A stretch of 64,000 nucleotides of DNA from Micrococcales bacterium 72-143 (GTDB lineage: Bacteria; Actinomycetota; Actinomycetes; Actinomycetales; Microbacteriaceae). Position numbers and translations under genes: made by a program. The DNA lies in contig MKVM01000001.1 in assembly GCA_001898835.1 (NCBI GenBank), forward strand, positions 1,110,466 through 1,174,465. The letters run 5' to 3'. Below the pieces are notes generated by a model. The model was not told the origin of the DNA and ran no database searches. It saw only the letters and a list, made by a program, of their open reading frames with translations. Below are positions 7,868 to 17,057 of the stretch, one piece after another. Position 1 is the first letter of the stretch; every line of letters begins with the position of its first letter.

Positions 7868-8946
7868 CGTCGCGCCGCGATCCCCAGCTCGACGAGCTCG
7901 GTGATGAGCTCGGGGTAGGACACCCCCGAGGCCTGCCAGCAGCTCGGGAACATCGAGATGGGCGTGAAGCCCGGCATCGTGTTGATCTCGTTCACCACGA
8001 AGCCCTCCCCCGTGAGGAAGAAGTCGACGCGCGCGAGGCCGGCCCCGCCGATCGCCTCGAAGGCCCGGGATGCGGTGCGCCGCATCTCGCGCAGCTCGCC
8101 GTCGTGCAGCTCGGCCGGGCAGATCAGCTGCGCCGCATCCGGGTCGAGGTACTTCGCCTCGAAGTCGTAGAAGTCGCGCCCCGTCACGACGATCTCGCCC
8201 GCGAGGCTCACGCGCGGCTCGCCGCCGTCGCGTCCCTCGAGCACCGCGCATTCCACCTCGCGACCCGACATCGCCGCCTCGACGAGCACCGTGGCGTCCT
8301 CGGCGAGCGCCACCTCGACGGCGGCGTCCAGCTCCGCCCAGTCGGCCACGCGCGTCACCCCCACCGACGAGCCCGCCCGCGACGGCTTCACGAACACGGG
8401 CAGCCCGAGTCCCCGGATGCGGCGCTCCAGGAGCTCGCGCTGCGCCTCCCAGCGCGGCCGGGTGAACGCCACCCACGGCGCGACCTCGATGCCGGCCGCC
8501 ACGAGCACCGACTTCGTCATGTGCTTGTCCATGGCGAGGGCGGATGCCAGCACCCCGTTGCCGACGTAGGGCACGTCGAGCAGCTCCAGCTGCCCCTGCA
8601 CCGTGCCGTCCTCGCCGAAGCGCCCGTGCAGGATCGGGAACACCACGTCGACGTCGCCGAGCGACGACGCCGTTCCATCGGCGGAGACGAGCGTGAACTC
8701 GCGCGAGCCCGCGGCATCCGGCAGCCGCACGCGGGTGCCGTTGTCGGTCACCTCCGGCAGCTCCGCCCGGAGCGCGAACAGCTCCGCGTCATCCGGCTGC
8801 AGGGTCCACGCGCCCGCCCGCGTCACGCCGATCGGCAGCACCTCGAAGCGCTCGCGGTCGATCGCGGAGAGCACCCCCGCGGCGGTCGCGCACGAGATGC
8901 CGTGCTCGCTGGAGCGGCCGCCGAACAGCAGGGCGACGCGGATCAT
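7864..8946 (-). CDS. ddl: D-alanine--D-alanine ligase
   Basis: Ddl joins two D-alanines for peptidoglycan precursor synthesis. The 360-residue ATP-grasp protein starts MIRVALLFGGRSSEHGIS, the N-terminal substrate motif with the family's GGxSxEH. It carries VFVKPSRAGSSVGV (ATP-binding lysine and Ser/Gly loop), RVDFF and the metal-binding end EINTMPGFTPISMFPSCW. The length is normal. gpsA lies 28 nt upstream on the same strand, so gpsA-ddl is probably one transcript serving envelope synthesis. Confidence 0.96.
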   Translation of the reverse strand: MIRVALLFGGRSSEHGISCATAAGVLSAIDRERFEVLPIGVTRAGAWTLQPDDAELFALRAELPEVTDNGTRVRLPDAAGSREFTLVSADGTASSLGDVDVVFPILHGRFGEDGTVQGQLELLDVPYVGNGVLASALAMDKHMTKSVLVAAGIEVAPWVAFTRPRWEAQRELLERRIRGLGLPVFVKPSRAGSSVGVTRVADWAELDAAVEVALAEDATVLVEAAMSGREVECAVLEGRDGGEPRVSLAGEIVVTGRDFYDFEAKYLDPDAAQLICPAELHDGELREMRRTASRAFEAIGGAGLARVDFFLTGEGFVVNEINTMPGFTPISMFPSCWQASGVSYPELITELVELGIAARR

Positions 8947-8974
8947 GCGGCCTCCGGGGTGGGGACGGCCCGGG

Positions 8975-10000
8975 TCATTCGCCCTGCGGCACGTCGGTGT
9001 CGGTGGTGAGGTGCGGGGCGATGTCCCGCGGGTCCAGCGTACCGGCCAGCACCTCGGCGACCTGGCTCACGATGGGCATCTCCACGCCGAGCTCGGCGGC
9101 GAGCTCGAGCACGGGGGCGACCGAGCTGATGCCCTCCGCCGTCTGGTTCATCTGCGCGATGACCTCGTGGTAGTCGTACCCCTGGCCGAGGAGGCGGCCC
9201 GCCGTGTTGTTGCGCGAGAGCGGCGACTCGCAGGTGGCGATGAGGTCGCCGAGGCCCGCGAGGCCGCTCATCGTCTCGGGGAGGCCGCCCGCGGCCACCG
9301 CGAAGTCGGTCATCTCGACGAGGCCGCGGGTGATGATCGACGCCTTCGTGTTCTCGCCGTAGCCGACACCGTCGACGATGCCGATCGCGACGGCGATGAG
9401 GTTCTTGAGCACGCCGCCGAACTCGGTGCCGATGACATCGGTGTTGACGAAGGAGCGGAAGTAGGGGTTGCGCGAGACGAGGGCGACGGCGGATGCCACC
9501 TCGAGGCTCGCGGACGACACGACGGCGGCGGTCGGCTGCTCCTTCGCGATCTCGAGCGCGAGGTTGGGGCCCGAGACGACCGCGATCCGCTCGGCGCCGA
9601 CCTCCAGCTCCTGGGCGATCACCTCGCTCATGCGGTAGCGGGTGCCCTTCTCGACGCCTTTCATGAGCGAGACGACGGGCACGCCGTCGGGGATGAGCTC
9701 CCGCACGATGCGCAGGTTCTCGCGCAGCGACTGGCTCGGAACCGAGAGGTACACCTGCTGCGCACCGTCGAGCACGTCGGGGAGGCGGCTGGAGGAGGAG
9801 ATGCCGAGCGGCAGGTTGATGCCCGGCAGGTAGTCGGAGTTGCGGTGCGACTGCATGATCTCGCGCGCCACCTCCGGGCGCCTCGCCCAGATCGCCACGC
9901 GCGACCCGCCGTCGGCGAGGATCTTCGCGAAGGTGGTGCCCCAGGATCCGGCACCGAGCACTGCCACGCGCCGCGGCTCGGCGCCCTCGTCGGAACTCAC
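8975..10000 (-). CDS. gpsA: NAD(P)H-dependent glycerol-3-phosphate dehydrogenase
   Basis: GpsA reduces dihydroxyacetone phosphate to sn-glycerol 3-phosphate for phospholipid synthesis. The 341-residue protein has the Rossmann loop VAVLGAGSWGTTFAKIL near residue 12, the segment SLMKGVEKGTR, the SGPNLALEIA motif, NLIAVAIGIVDG, GYGENTKASIITRGL, and GLAGLGDLIATC. All are canonical. Upstream it is divergent from an EI24-type membrane gene (40 nt between starts). Downstream it runs into ddl. The nearby acyltransferase would use its product. Confidence 0.96.
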   Translation of the reverse strand: MSSDEGAEPRRVAVLGAGSWGTTFAKILADGGSRVAIWARRPEVAREIMQSHRNSDYLPGINLPLGISSSSRLPDVLDGAQQVYLSVPSQSLRENLRIVRELIPDGVPVVSLMKGVEKGTRYRMSEVIAQELEVGAERIAVVSGPNLALEIAKEQPTAAVVSSASLEVASAVALVSRNPYFRSFVNTDVIGTEFGGVLKNLIAVAIGIVDGVGYGENTKASIITRGLVEMTDFAVAAGGLPETMSGLAGLGDLIATCESPLSRNNTAGRLLGQGYDYHEVIAQMNQTAEGISSVAPVLELAAELGVEMPIVSQVAEVLAGTLDPRDIAPHLTTDTDVPQGE

Positions 10001-10040
10001 CGGGCCATTCTGTCACCCCGCCCACCGATACCCTCGACCC

Positions 10041-10802
10041 ATGGGGGCCCGGACGGATGCGGCGCGCCGCTGGCTGGGCGAGGTCGCGCGCGGCGTCGCC
10101 TGGATCCGCCACGGCTTCGCGTTCTGGCGGGTGCGGCCCGGCCTCATGGCGCTCGGGTTCATCCCGGCGCTCGTCGTCGCGGCGCTGTTCGCCGCGCTCC
10201 TCATCGTGCTCGCCGTCAACCTCGAGGGCATCACCGAGGCGGCCACCCCCTTCGCGGCGAGCTGGTGGGAGTGGGCGCGCTGGACGGTCCGCATCACCCT
10301 CGGCGTCGCGATCCTGGCGGGCGCTCTCGTGCTCACGGGGTTCGCCTTCACGGCGCTCACCCTGCTGCTCGGTGAGCCCATCTACGAGCGCATCTGGCAC
10401 GCCGTCGAGGAGCACGCGGGCGGCATGCCCGCGCGGCGCGAGCCGGGCTTCTGGCGCACGGTCGGCGACTCCGGGCGCCTCGTGCTGCAGGGGGTCGTGT
10501 TCGGCCTGCTCGTGTGGCTGCTCGGGCTCGTCCCGGTCGTGGGGCTCGCGGCGCCCGTCGTGGGGTTCCTCGTCGCGAGCCGCCTGGTGGCGCTCGAGCT
10601 CACCGCCCGGCCGCTCGAGGCCCGCGGGCTCGATCGCTCCGAGCGGCTCCGGATGCTGCGGGCGCGCAACCCGCGCCTGCTCGGCTTCGGCGTCGCGGTG
10701 CACCTGTTCTACCTGGTCCCCGGCGGACAGGTCGTCGTCATGCCGGCCGCGGTCGCCGCGGCCACCCTGCTGGCGCGCGAGGCCCACGACTCGGCCGGGT
10801 GA
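10041..10802 (+). CDS. EI24-domain (CysZ-like) membrane protein
   Basis: The 253-residue integral membrane protein has hydrophobic helices at about 38-62, 90-115, 155-185 and 215-240. The pattern FAFTALTLLLGEPIYERIW in the middle and RNPRLLGFGVAVHLFYLVP near the end fits EI24 (PF07264), the family of CysZ-type proteins. CysZ homologues in other bacteria import sulfate, but actinobacterial members are not characterised, so I do not assign sulfate transport. It is the only plus-strand gene inside a minus-strand block, between gpsA and the acyltransferase gene, whose stop lies 2 nt from its own. Confidence 0.85.
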   Translation: MGARTDAARRWLGEVARGVAWIRHGFAFWRVRPGLMALGFIPALVVAALFAALLIVLAVNLEGITEAATPFAASWWEWARWTVRITLGVAILAGALVLTGFAFTALTLLLGEPIYERIWHAVEEHAGGMPARREPGFWRTVGDSGRLVLQGVVFGLLVWLLGLVPVVGLAAPVVGFLVASRLVALELTARPLEARGLDRSERLRMLRARNPRLLGFGVAVHLFYLVPGGQVVVMPAAVAAATLLAREAHDSAG

Positions 10803-10804
10803 GC

Positions 10805-11566
10805 TCAGCCCTCGAAGCGGCCGATCTCGGACTGGCCGTGCGCGCTGGGGTTCCAGCGCTCGAGCGGTGCGGGCTCGCCGCGCAGCTCGGCGAGCAGCCG
10901 CGTGATCTCCGCCATCACGACATCCGTCGCCTCCGCGAGCAGCTCATGCGTGATGGGCTTCCCCCGGAAGCGCGCCAGGTCGACCGGCTCGCCGATGATC
11001 GCCTCGACGTCCTTCCGTGGGAACACGCTCAGCCGCTTCGAATAGCGGGGAAGGATGCGCTGCACGCCCCAGTGCGCCATCGGGATGAGCGGCACGTCGT
11101 GCTCGAGTGCCATCCGCACCGCCCCCGACTTGCCCCGCATGGGCCAGAGGTCCGGCTCGCGCGTGAGGGTGCCCTCGGGGTAGATGATGACGGCGAGGCC
11201 GTCGTCGACGAGGTGCGCGGCGGCGGCGAGCGGCTGACGGCTGTGGCCGGAGCCCTGCCGCTCGACCGGGATCTGCCCCGTCCTCCGCAGCACCCATCCC
11301 ACGACCGGCACCCGGAACAGGCTCGCCTTCGCGAGGAAGCGCGGCACGCGTCCGAGCTTCCAGACGAGGTAGCCGGTCGTCACGGGATCGAGGTTCGAGT
11401 AGTGGTTGGGCGCCAGCACGAACGCGCCCTCGCGCGGCAGGCGCTCCCCGTGGCGGATGCGGTAGCGCGCGAGCAGCAGCAGCCACGGCACGACGACCGC
11501 GGCGAGCACGTGCCAGCCGAAGGTCTTCTCCCGCCTCCGGCGCGGGCGCGACGCCGCCTCGCCCAT
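10805..11566 (-). CDS. 1-acyl-sn-glycerol-3-phosphate acyltransferase (PlsC family)
   Basis: A 253-residue PlsC-type acyltransferase that would make phosphatidic acid from lysophosphatidic acid. It shows the catalytic motif NHYSNLD (NHX4D), then the motif II region FLAKASLFRVPVVGW, motif III YPEGTLTREPDLWPMRGKSG, and a proline-rich motif IV-like VPLIPMAHWG. A basic N-terminus (RPRRRREK) and a short hydrophobic stretch probably anchor it to the membrane. Its start codon touches the murA stop (shared base at 11566), so it is co-translated with murA. I do not give a gene symbol because several paralogues are common. Confidence 0.93.
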   Translation of the reverse strand: MGEAASRPRRRREKTFGWHVLAAVVVPWLLLLARYRIRHGERLPREGAFVLAPNHYSNLDPVTTGYLVWKLGRVPRFLAKASLFRVPVVGWVLRRTGQIPVERQGSGHSRQPLAAAAHLVDDGLAVIIYPEGTLTREPDLWPMRGKSGAVRMALEHDVPLIPMAHWGVQRILPRYSKRLSVFPRKDVEAIIGEPVDLARFRGKPITHELLAEATDVVMAEITRLLAELRGEPAPLERWNPSAHGQSEIGRFEG

Positions 11567-12945
11567 CAGACGAGCGTGAAGTCCGCGCCGAGCTGCTCGA
11601 GCTTGAGCACGAAGCGCTCGTAGCCGCGCGCGATGATGCCCACGTTCGAGACCGTCGAACGACCCTCCGCGGTGAGCGCCGCGATGAGGTAGCTGAACCC
11701 CCCGCGCAGGTCGGGCACGAGCACGTCGGCGCCGTGCAGCGGGGTCGGGCCGTTGATGACGGCGACCTGCTCGAGCGGGCGCTTCGGGACCCGCCAGTCG
11801 GGCGAGTCGAGACCCTTCTCGTGCACGACGATGTCGGCGCCCATCTCGATGAGCGCGCTCGTGAAGCCGAGCCGGTTCTCGTACACGGTCTCGCGCACCA
11901 TCGAGGTGCCCGCGGCCTGGGTGAGCGCGACGATGAGCGGCTGCTGCCAGTCGGTCATGAAGCCGGGGTGCACATCCGTCTCCACCACGACGGGCTTCAG
12001 CTCGCCCGCGCGGAAGAAGCGGATGCCGTCCTCCTGGATGTCGAACCCGCCGCCCGCCTTGCGGAAGATGTTGAGGAAGGTCATCATCTCCTGCTGCTGC
12101 GCGCCCGCGACGAAGACGTCGCCGTCGGTGGCGAGCGCCGCCGACGCCCAGCTCGCGACCTCGTTGCGGTCGAAGATGGCGCGGTGCGTGTAGCCCTCGA
12201 GCCGGTCCACGCCCTCGATGAAGATGGTGCGGTTCGGCTCGACCGAGATGATCGCGCCCATCTTCTGCAGGATCGCGATGAGGTCCATGATCTCGGGCTC
12301 GATCGCCGCGTTCTTGAGCTCGGTGACCCCGGAGGCGCGCACGCCCGTCAGCAGCACCTGCTCGGTCGCGCCCACGCTCGGGTACGGCAGCTCGATGTGC
12401 GCGCCGGTGAGCCCGTTCGGGGCGGTGATCCGGATGCCCTCGTACGACTTGTCGACGATCGCGCCGAACGCGCGCAGCGCGTCCATGTGGAAGTCGATCG
12501 GCCGGTCGCCGATGCGGCAGCCGCCGAGGTCGGGGATGAGGGCCTCGCCCAGGCGATGCAGCAGGGGCCCGCAGAACAGGATCGGGATGCGCGAGGAGCC
12601 GGCGAGCGCGTCGATCTGCGCGAAGTGCGCCTTCTCGACGTTCGCCGGGTCGAGCAGCAGCTCGCCCTCGGCCGGCCGGGTGACGCCGACGCCGTAGGCG
12701 CCGAGCATGCGGGTGACCACGTCGACGTCGCTGATCTCGGGGACGCTCTGCAGCAGGCTCGGGGTGTCGCCGAGGAGGGCCGCGACCATCGCCTTGGTGG
12801 CGAGGTTCTTGGCCCCGCGTACCTCGATGCGGCCGGTGAGCGGCTTGCCGCCGTGGATGACGATGCTGTCGGAGGTGAGTCCGACCCGCGCTCCTGCCTT
12901 CTGGGCGTCACGCGCGAGGTTCATCGCGACTGAGTCCACGTTCAC
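11566..12945 (-). CDS. murA: UDP-N-acetylglucosamine 1-carboxyvinyltransferase
   Basis: MurA transfers enolpyruvate from PEP to UDP-GlcNAc, the first committed step of peptidoglycan synthesis. The 459-residue frame contains RGAKNLATKAM (the conserved Lys-Asn pair) and the catalytic-loop segment DLGGCRIGDRPIDFH with the active-site cysteine present, which predicts fosfomycin sensitivity at this residue. Later come GVRASGVTELKNAAIEPEI and PDLRGGFSYLIAALTAEG. It is about 30 residues longer at the N-terminus than most. GTG 12945 is the outer start and ATG 12924 an alternative. It lies 26 nt behind leuD and touches the acyltransferase gene. Confidence 0.94.
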   Translation of the reverse strand: MNVDSVAMNLARDAQKAGARVGLTSDSIVIHGGKPLTGRIEVRGAKNLATKAMVAALLGDTPSLLQSVPEISDVDVVTRMLGAYGVGVTRPAEGELLLDPANVEKAHFAQIDALAGSSRIPILFCGPLLHRLGEALIPDLGGCRIGDRPIDFHMDALRAFGAIVDKSYEGIRITAPNGLTGAHIELPYPSVGATEQVLLTGVRASGVTELKNAAIEPEIMDLIAILQKMGAIISVEPNRTIFIEGVDRLEGYTHRAIFDRNEVASWASAALATDGDVFVAGAQQQEMMTFLNIFRKAGGGFDIQEDGIRFFRAGELKPVVVETDVHPGFMTDWQQPLIVALTQAAGTSMVRETVYENRLGFTSALIEMGADIVVHEKGLDSPDWRVPKRPLEQVAVINGPTPLHGADVLVPDLRGGFSYLIAALTAEGRSTVSNVGIIARGYERFVLKLEQLGADFTLV

Positions 12946-12971
12946 TACCTAGTCATATGGGGCCGGGAGGC

Positions 12972-13568
12972 CTAGCGGATGGGGAGAGTGCGGGGCCGCC
13001 AGCTCTCGCGGGTGGTCTCGAACTCGGTGATCCGCGCTTCGTCGCGCAGCGTGAGGCCGATGTCGTCGAGCCCCTCCAACAGTCGCCACCGAGTGTAATC
13101 GTCGATGTCGAAGGGCACCTGGAGGTCGCCGACCGTCACGGTCTTGGCAACCAGGTCGACGGTCGCGTTCATTCCCGGGTCCGCCTCGAGCACCGCCCAG
13201 AGCCGCTCGATCGTCTCCTCGGGGACGGTGCCGGTGAGCAGTCCCTGCTTGCCCGAGTTGCCGCGGAAGATGTCGGCGAAACGGGGCGAGATGACGGCGC
13301 GGAAGCCGAAGTCCCGCAGCGCCCAGACGGCGTGCTCGCGGCTGGATCCGGTGCCGAAGTCGGGCCCCGTGATGAGCACCGCGGCCCCCTGGTAGGCGGG
13401 CTGGTTGAGGATGAATTCGGGGTCCTGGCGCCACGAGTAGAACAGGGCGTCGTCGAAGCCGGTCTTGGTGACGCGCTTGAGGAACTGGGCGGGGATGATC
13501 TGGTCGGTGTCGACGTTCGAGCGGCGGAACGGCACGGCGACGCCCTGGATCGTGGTGATCTTGTCCAT
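12972..13568 (-). CDS. leuD: 3-isopropylmalate dehydratase small subunit
   Basis: LeuD pairs with LeuC to isomerise 2-isopropylmalate to 3-isopropylmalate in leucine synthesis. The 198-residue swivel domain has [18 protein letters not shown] near residue 16, the [17 protein letters not shown] loop that closes over the substrate, and [15 protein letters not shown]. Its ATG overlaps the last base of the leuC stop (TAATG), a translational-coupling arrangement. The length is typical. Confidence 0.97.
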   Translation of the reverse strand: MDKITTIQGVAVPFRRSNVDTDQIIPAQFLKRVTKTGFDDALFYSWRQDPEFILNQPAYQGAAVLITGPDFGTGSSREHAVWALRDFGFRAVISPRFADIFRGNSGKQGLLTGTVPEETIERLWAVLEADPGMNATVDLVAKTVTVGDLQVPFDIDDYTRWRLLEGLDDIGLTLRDEARITEFETTRESWRPRTLPIR

Positions 13569-15070
13569 TACGCCGACACCTCTTCGCTCGTCTGGACGGT
13601 ATCCGATTCCTGTTCGAGATCCCACGGGCTTGACAGGGTGCCCCGGATGGCGGTTGCGGCGGCGACGAGCGGCGAGACGAGGTGGGTGCGCCCGCCCTTG
13701 CCCTGGCGCCCCTCGAAGTTGCGGTTGGAGGTGGATGCGCAGCGCTCCCCCGGTGCCAGCTGGTCGGGGTTCATGCCGAGGCACATCGAGCATCCGGCGA
13801 AGCGCCACTCGGCGCCGAACTCCTCGACGATCTTGTCGATCCCCTCGGCCTCCGCCTCGATGCGCACGCGCGCCGATCCCGGCACGACCATGACGCGCAC
13901 GTGGTCGGCCTTCTTGCGCCCCCTGATGACGGAGGCGAAGGCGCGCAGGTCCTCGATGCGGGAGTTGGTGCACGAGCCCATGAACACCGCGTCGACGCGG
14001 ATGTCCTTCATGGGCGTGCCCGCCTCGAGGTCCATGTACTCGAGGGCGCGGCGTGCGGCCGTCTGGTCGTTGGGGTCGGCGTACTGCTCCGGGCTCGGCA
14101 CGACGTCGGACAGCGAGACGCCCTGGCCGGGGTTGGTGCCCCAGGTGACGAAGGGCTCGAGCTCGTCCGCGTCGAGGAACACCTCGGCGTCGAAGACCGC
14201 GCCCTCGTCGGTCGCGAGGGTGTCCCAGTACTCGACGGCGGCATCCCAGTCCGCGCCCTCGGGCGCGTGCGGGCGGCCCTTGACGTACGCGTAGGTCGTC
14301 TCGTCGGGCGCGACCATGCCGGCGCGAGCGCCCGCCTCGATCGACATGTTGCAGATCGTCATGCGACCCTCCATCGAGAGGGAGCGGATGGCGCTGCCGC
14401 GGTACTCGAGCACGTAGCCCTGCCCGCCGCCGGTGCCGATCTTGGCGATGACCGCGAGGATGATGTCCTTCGCCGTGACGCCGGGACGCAGCTCACCCTC
14501 GACCGTGATGGCCATCGTCTTGAACGGCTTGAGCGGCAGCGTCTGGGTCGCCATCACGTGCTCGACCTCGGAGGTGCCGATGCCGAACGCCATGGCGCCG
14601 AAGGCGCCGTGCGTCGAGGTGTGGCTGTCGCCGCAGACGACGGTGATGCCGGGCATCGTGAGGCCGAGCTGCGGCCCCACGACGTGCACGATGCCCTGCT
14701 CGACGTCGCCGAGCGAGTGCAGGCGGATGCCGAACTCCTCCGCGTTGCGGCGCAGCGTCTCGATCTGGGTGCGGCTCGTCAGGTCGGCGATGGGCCGGTC
14801 GATCGCGAGCGTGGGGGTGTTGTGGTCCTCGGTGGCGATCGTCAGGTCGGGACGGCGCACGGGGCGACCGGCCTGGCGGAGGCCGTCGAACGCCTGCGGG
14901 CTCGTGACCTCGTGAACGAGGTGCAGGTCGATGTAGATGAGGTCGGGCTCGCCGTTCTCGCCCTTGGCGACGACGTGGGCGTCCCACACCTTCTCGGCGA
15001 GGGTGCGCGGGCGCTCGGGGATGTGGGCGTCGGCCGCAGGGGTGGTCTCGGGATCGGAGACGATGCTCAT
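13568..15070 (-). CDS. leuC: 3-isopropylmalate dehydratase large subunit
   Basis: LeuC carries the [4Fe-4S] cluster of isopropylmalate isomerase. The 500 residues include [28 protein letters not shown], and the three cluster cysteines in MGSCTNSR and GCSMCLGMN (the CxxC pair). The N-terminus (about 20 residues, [15 protein letters not shown]) extends past the usual start and may not all be translated. The ribosome site AAGGA lies 9 nt before ATG 15070. A 14-codon leucine-rich ORF and alternative hairpins lie just upstream, so leucine-sensitive attenuation is likely. Confidence 0.97.
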   Translation of the reverse strand: MSIVSDPETTPAADAHIPERPRTLAEKVWDAHVVAKGENGEPDLIYIDLHLVHEVTSPQAFDGLRQAGRPVRRPDLTIATEDHNTPTLAIDRPIADLTSRTQIETLRRNAEEFGIRLHSLGDVEQGIVHVVGPQLGLTMPGITVVCGDSHTSTHGAFGAMAFGIGTSEVEHVMATQTLPLKPFKTMAITVEGELRPGVTAKDIILAVIAKIGTGGGQGYVLEYRGSAIRSLSMEGRMTICNMSIEAGARAGMVAPDETTYAYVKGRPHAPEGADWDAAVEYWDTLATDEGAVFDAEVFLDADELEPFVTWGTNPGQGVSLSDVVPSPEQYADPNDQTAARRALEYMDLEAGTPMKDIRVDAVFMGSCTNSRIEDLRAFASVIRGRKKADHVRVMVVPGSARVRIEAEAEGIDKIVEEFGAEWRFAGCSMCLGMNPDQLAPGERCASTSNRNFEGRQGKGGRTHLVSPLVAAATAIRGTLSSPWDLEQESDTVQTSEEVSA

Positions 15071-15113
15071 GGATGGGTTCCTTCAACGAAGTGGGTCGGC
15101 CCACGGCGAGACT

Positions 15114-15191
15114 CCGCGACGAGGGAGGCCGGGGCTAGGCCTCGTCGCGGCGACGAAGGAGGAGGCGCCGGGCGAGCATCCCCCGAGGATA
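15114..15191 (-). promoter_or_regulatory. Putative leucine attenuator leader of leuCD
   Basis: TATCCT at 15186-15191 (minus strand) looks like a -10 box. It lies exactly 6 nt before the ATG of a 14-codon ORF, so the leader would be translated leaderlessly. Within the leader transcript, segment 15140-15150 is perfectly complementary over 11 bp to 15114-15124. Part of it (15142-15148) can instead pair with 15150-15156, which covers the Leu/Arg codons. Ribosome stalling at the Leu codons would decide between these pairings. No T-run follows, so the output may be Rho- or translation-dependent. The -35 region is weak. Confidence 0.6.
15135..15179 (-). CDS. leu leader peptide (14 residues, Leu-Leu-Leu run)
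   Basis: The ORF reads MLARRLLLRRRDEA and then TAG. Four of fourteen residues are leucine, three consecutively (codons CTC CTC CTT). It ends 64 nt before leuC on the same strand. Its stop codon sits inside the hairpin formed by 15114-15124 and 15140-15150. Leader peptides rich in the pathway's amino acid are the classical sensors of attenuation, and actinobacterial branched-chain amino acid genes are known to use them. The length and position fit; expression is inferred. Confidence 0.6.
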   Translation of the reverse strand: MLARRLLLRRRDEA

Positions 15192-16292
15192 TCACCGCGC
15201 GGTGGGGGCCGTCGGCGCGCCGTCCGCATCCGCCGCGGAGGCCGCCGGCCGCGTCAGCCGGCGCAGCTCCGCGAGTGCGATGCGGCGGTGCGGGATGAGG
15301 GTCGGCGAGCGCACGAGGGCGAGGAAGGCCAGGCCGGCACCCGCGAGCACGAGGGCGGCGCCGAGCACGTACCCCCAGCCGGGCTCCGCGCCGTCGATCG
15401 CGGCGCCCACGGGCGCCCCGACGGCGCCGCCGACGATCGGCAGGGCCGGCGCGAGCCACCACACCCCGTAGGCACCGGTTGCCTGACCCCAGGCGATGAG
15501 GTACATGACGGCGGCGAGCGCCCACGACACGACGGAGCCGGGGGTCGACGAGAGCAGCTGCAACGCGGCGCTGAGCACCCCGATGCCACCGAGGAGCGCG
15601 AGGCCGATGGCTCCCGGTCGCGCCCACCCCTCCTCGGGGCCCATGGCGCAGGCCACGATGCTGCTGATCATGGCGACCGCGCCGAAGAGGAGCGCGAACA
15701 CGACGCCCGCGGAGAGGAGCTCGGCCGACGAGGCGGACCCCCACACGCCGGCGAGGGTCGCGAGCATCGCCGCCGCGAAGGCGGCGGCCGCCGTCGAGAC
15801 GGTGACGAGCGAGGGGTCCGCCCCGGGCACCGGGGCGTCGGAGGCGTGGGCCTCCTGCACGGCGACGGCGTCCAGCGCGAGATCCGGCCCGTGGGCGGAT
15901 GCCGGGTCCTCGACGGGCGCGGCGGGGTCGAACGACGTCGCACCCGCAAGCGGCTCGTAGTCGCCGCCGGTGCGGGTGAGCGCGGCCGAGATCGTCGCGA
16001 GCGCCGAGCGGTGCTGCGCGGGCGTCAGCCCGACGAACCAGCCGCCGTCCTGCGGGGCGCCGCGCGGGCGCCCGATCACCGCTGCGACCGTGCGATAGGG
16101 CGACAGCGGCACCCGGCGCTGGAACACCAGCATCCGCCCCTTCGGGCCGTGCACGTCGGCGACGGTGAGATAGACCTTCTCGGGCAGCCGCGCCTGGTAC
16201 ACCCGCGGCCGCCCGTCGCTCGAGAGCGCGCGGAGGTGGGCCATCACGCCCACGGCGAGCTCGCTGCGCTGGCCGCGCAGCAGCCGTGCCAC
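15192..16292 (-). CDS. Multi-pass membrane protein at the end of the WXG100 locus
   Basis: The 366-residue protein has a soluble N-terminal half (about 1-150), including the KVYLTVADVHGPKGRMLVFQ segment and a basic stretch. About six to seven hydrophobic helices follow between about 165 and 330, and the cytoplasmic tail is rich in Ala, Asp and Arg. I do not recognise a family. It starts 3 nt after the FHA gene's stop, so the two are one unit. Its position at the end of the secretion locus and its membrane location make it a candidate structural part of the secretion apparatus, standing where EccD or EccE-type genes would be. That is position-based inference. Its stop codon overlaps the putative -10 box of the leu leader. 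Confidence 0.7.
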   Translation of the reverse strand: MARLLRGQRSELAVGVMAHLRALSSDGRPRVYQARLPEKVYLTVADVHGPKGRMLVFQRRVPLSPYRTVAAVIGRPRGAPQDGGWFVGLTPAQHRSALATISAALTRTGGDYEPLAGATSFDPAAPVEDPASAHGPDLALDAVAVQEAHASDAPVPGADPSLVTVSTAAAAFAAAMLATLAGVWGSASSAELLSAGVVFALLFGAVAMISSIVACAMGPEEGWARPGAIGLALLGGIGVLSAALQLLSSTPGSVVSWALAAVMYLIAWGQATGAYGVWWLAPALPIVGGAVGAPVGAAIDGAEPGWGYVLGAALVLAGAGLAFLALVRSPTLIPHRRIALAELRRLTRPAASAADADGAPTAPTAR

Positions 16293-16295
16293 GTC

Positions 16296-17009
16296 TCAGC
16301 CTTCCCGGACGGTGAGCACGTAGTCGCCGAGCTCGACGAACGAGCCGGTCGGCACCGCCACGCGTCGGCCCGGAGCGGCCTCGGTGACGTCGTCGCCGTG
16401 CACGACCCACACGCCGTTGGTGGATCCGAGGTCGTGCACCCAGAGGCCCGAGTCGTCGACCTCGAAGGCCGCGTGCGTCTTCGAGACGGAGTGCGTGGGG
16501 TCGTCGACGGGCAGCAGCTCCGCCCCCGGCCACGCGTCGAACGGGGCCGGGTTGCGCCCCACGAGCAGGGCCCGGCCGACGACGGCCTCGCCGCCGTCGG
16601 CGAGCACGAGCGTCCACCGCGGGGAGGCGGGCGCGGGAGGAGGCGACGCCACGACCGGGGTCTCGGCGGTCACGGGCGCGGGCTCGGGCACCACCGGAGC
16701 CGCGTACGGCGAGTCGGCGGGGTCCGGGATCGCGCGCTGCGTCTCGTAGGACGCGGGCTCGGCGACGTGGACCGGCTCGCCCACGGCGGTGCCGGCGGTC
16801 GACGGCGGGGCGTCGGTCTGCGGTTCCGGCTCCGGCTCCGAGGACGTCGGCTCCGGGACGGGCAGCGGCATCCCCGGCGCGGTCGGCACGAAGACGATCT
16901 CCTCGCGCTCCACGCGCGGGCGCTCCGGCTTCGGCGGCAGCTTGAAGGTGCCCGAGTCGAAGATGCCCGGGGGCATCCCGATGAAGCCGTCGTCGTCCGC
17001 CACCGTCAC
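16296..17009 (-). CDS. FHA-domain protein
   Basis: A 237-residue phosphothreonine-binding protein. The N-terminus (about 1-130) is acidic and Pro/Ala-rich, probably disordered, and begins MTVADDDGFIGMPPGIFDSG. The C-terminal FHA domain (about 145-235) has VGRALLVGRNPAPFD, HSVSKTHAAFEV (the SxxH signature) and HDLGSTNGVWV. It overlaps nothing but is 3 nt from the following membrane gene. With a Ser/Thr kinase encoded in the same locus, it is a likely reader of kinase-dependent phosphorylation. GTG start. Confidence 0.85.
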   Translation of the reverse strand: MTVADDDGFIGMPPGIFDSGTFKLPPKPERPRVEREEIVFVPTAPGMPLPVPEPTSSEPEPEPQTDAPPSTAGTAVGEPVHVAEPASYETQRAIPDPADSPYAAPVVPEPAPVTAETPVVASPPPAPASPRWTLVLADGGEAVVGRALLVGRNPAPFDAWPGAELLPVDDPTHSVSKTHAAFEVDDSGLWVHDLGSTNGVWVVHGDDVTEAAPGRRVAVPTGSFVELGDYVLTVREG

Positions 17010-17057
17010 CTCCGCGTTGCGCTCCCGGATTCGAGGGTAGCGGAGGCGGGAGCGGCG

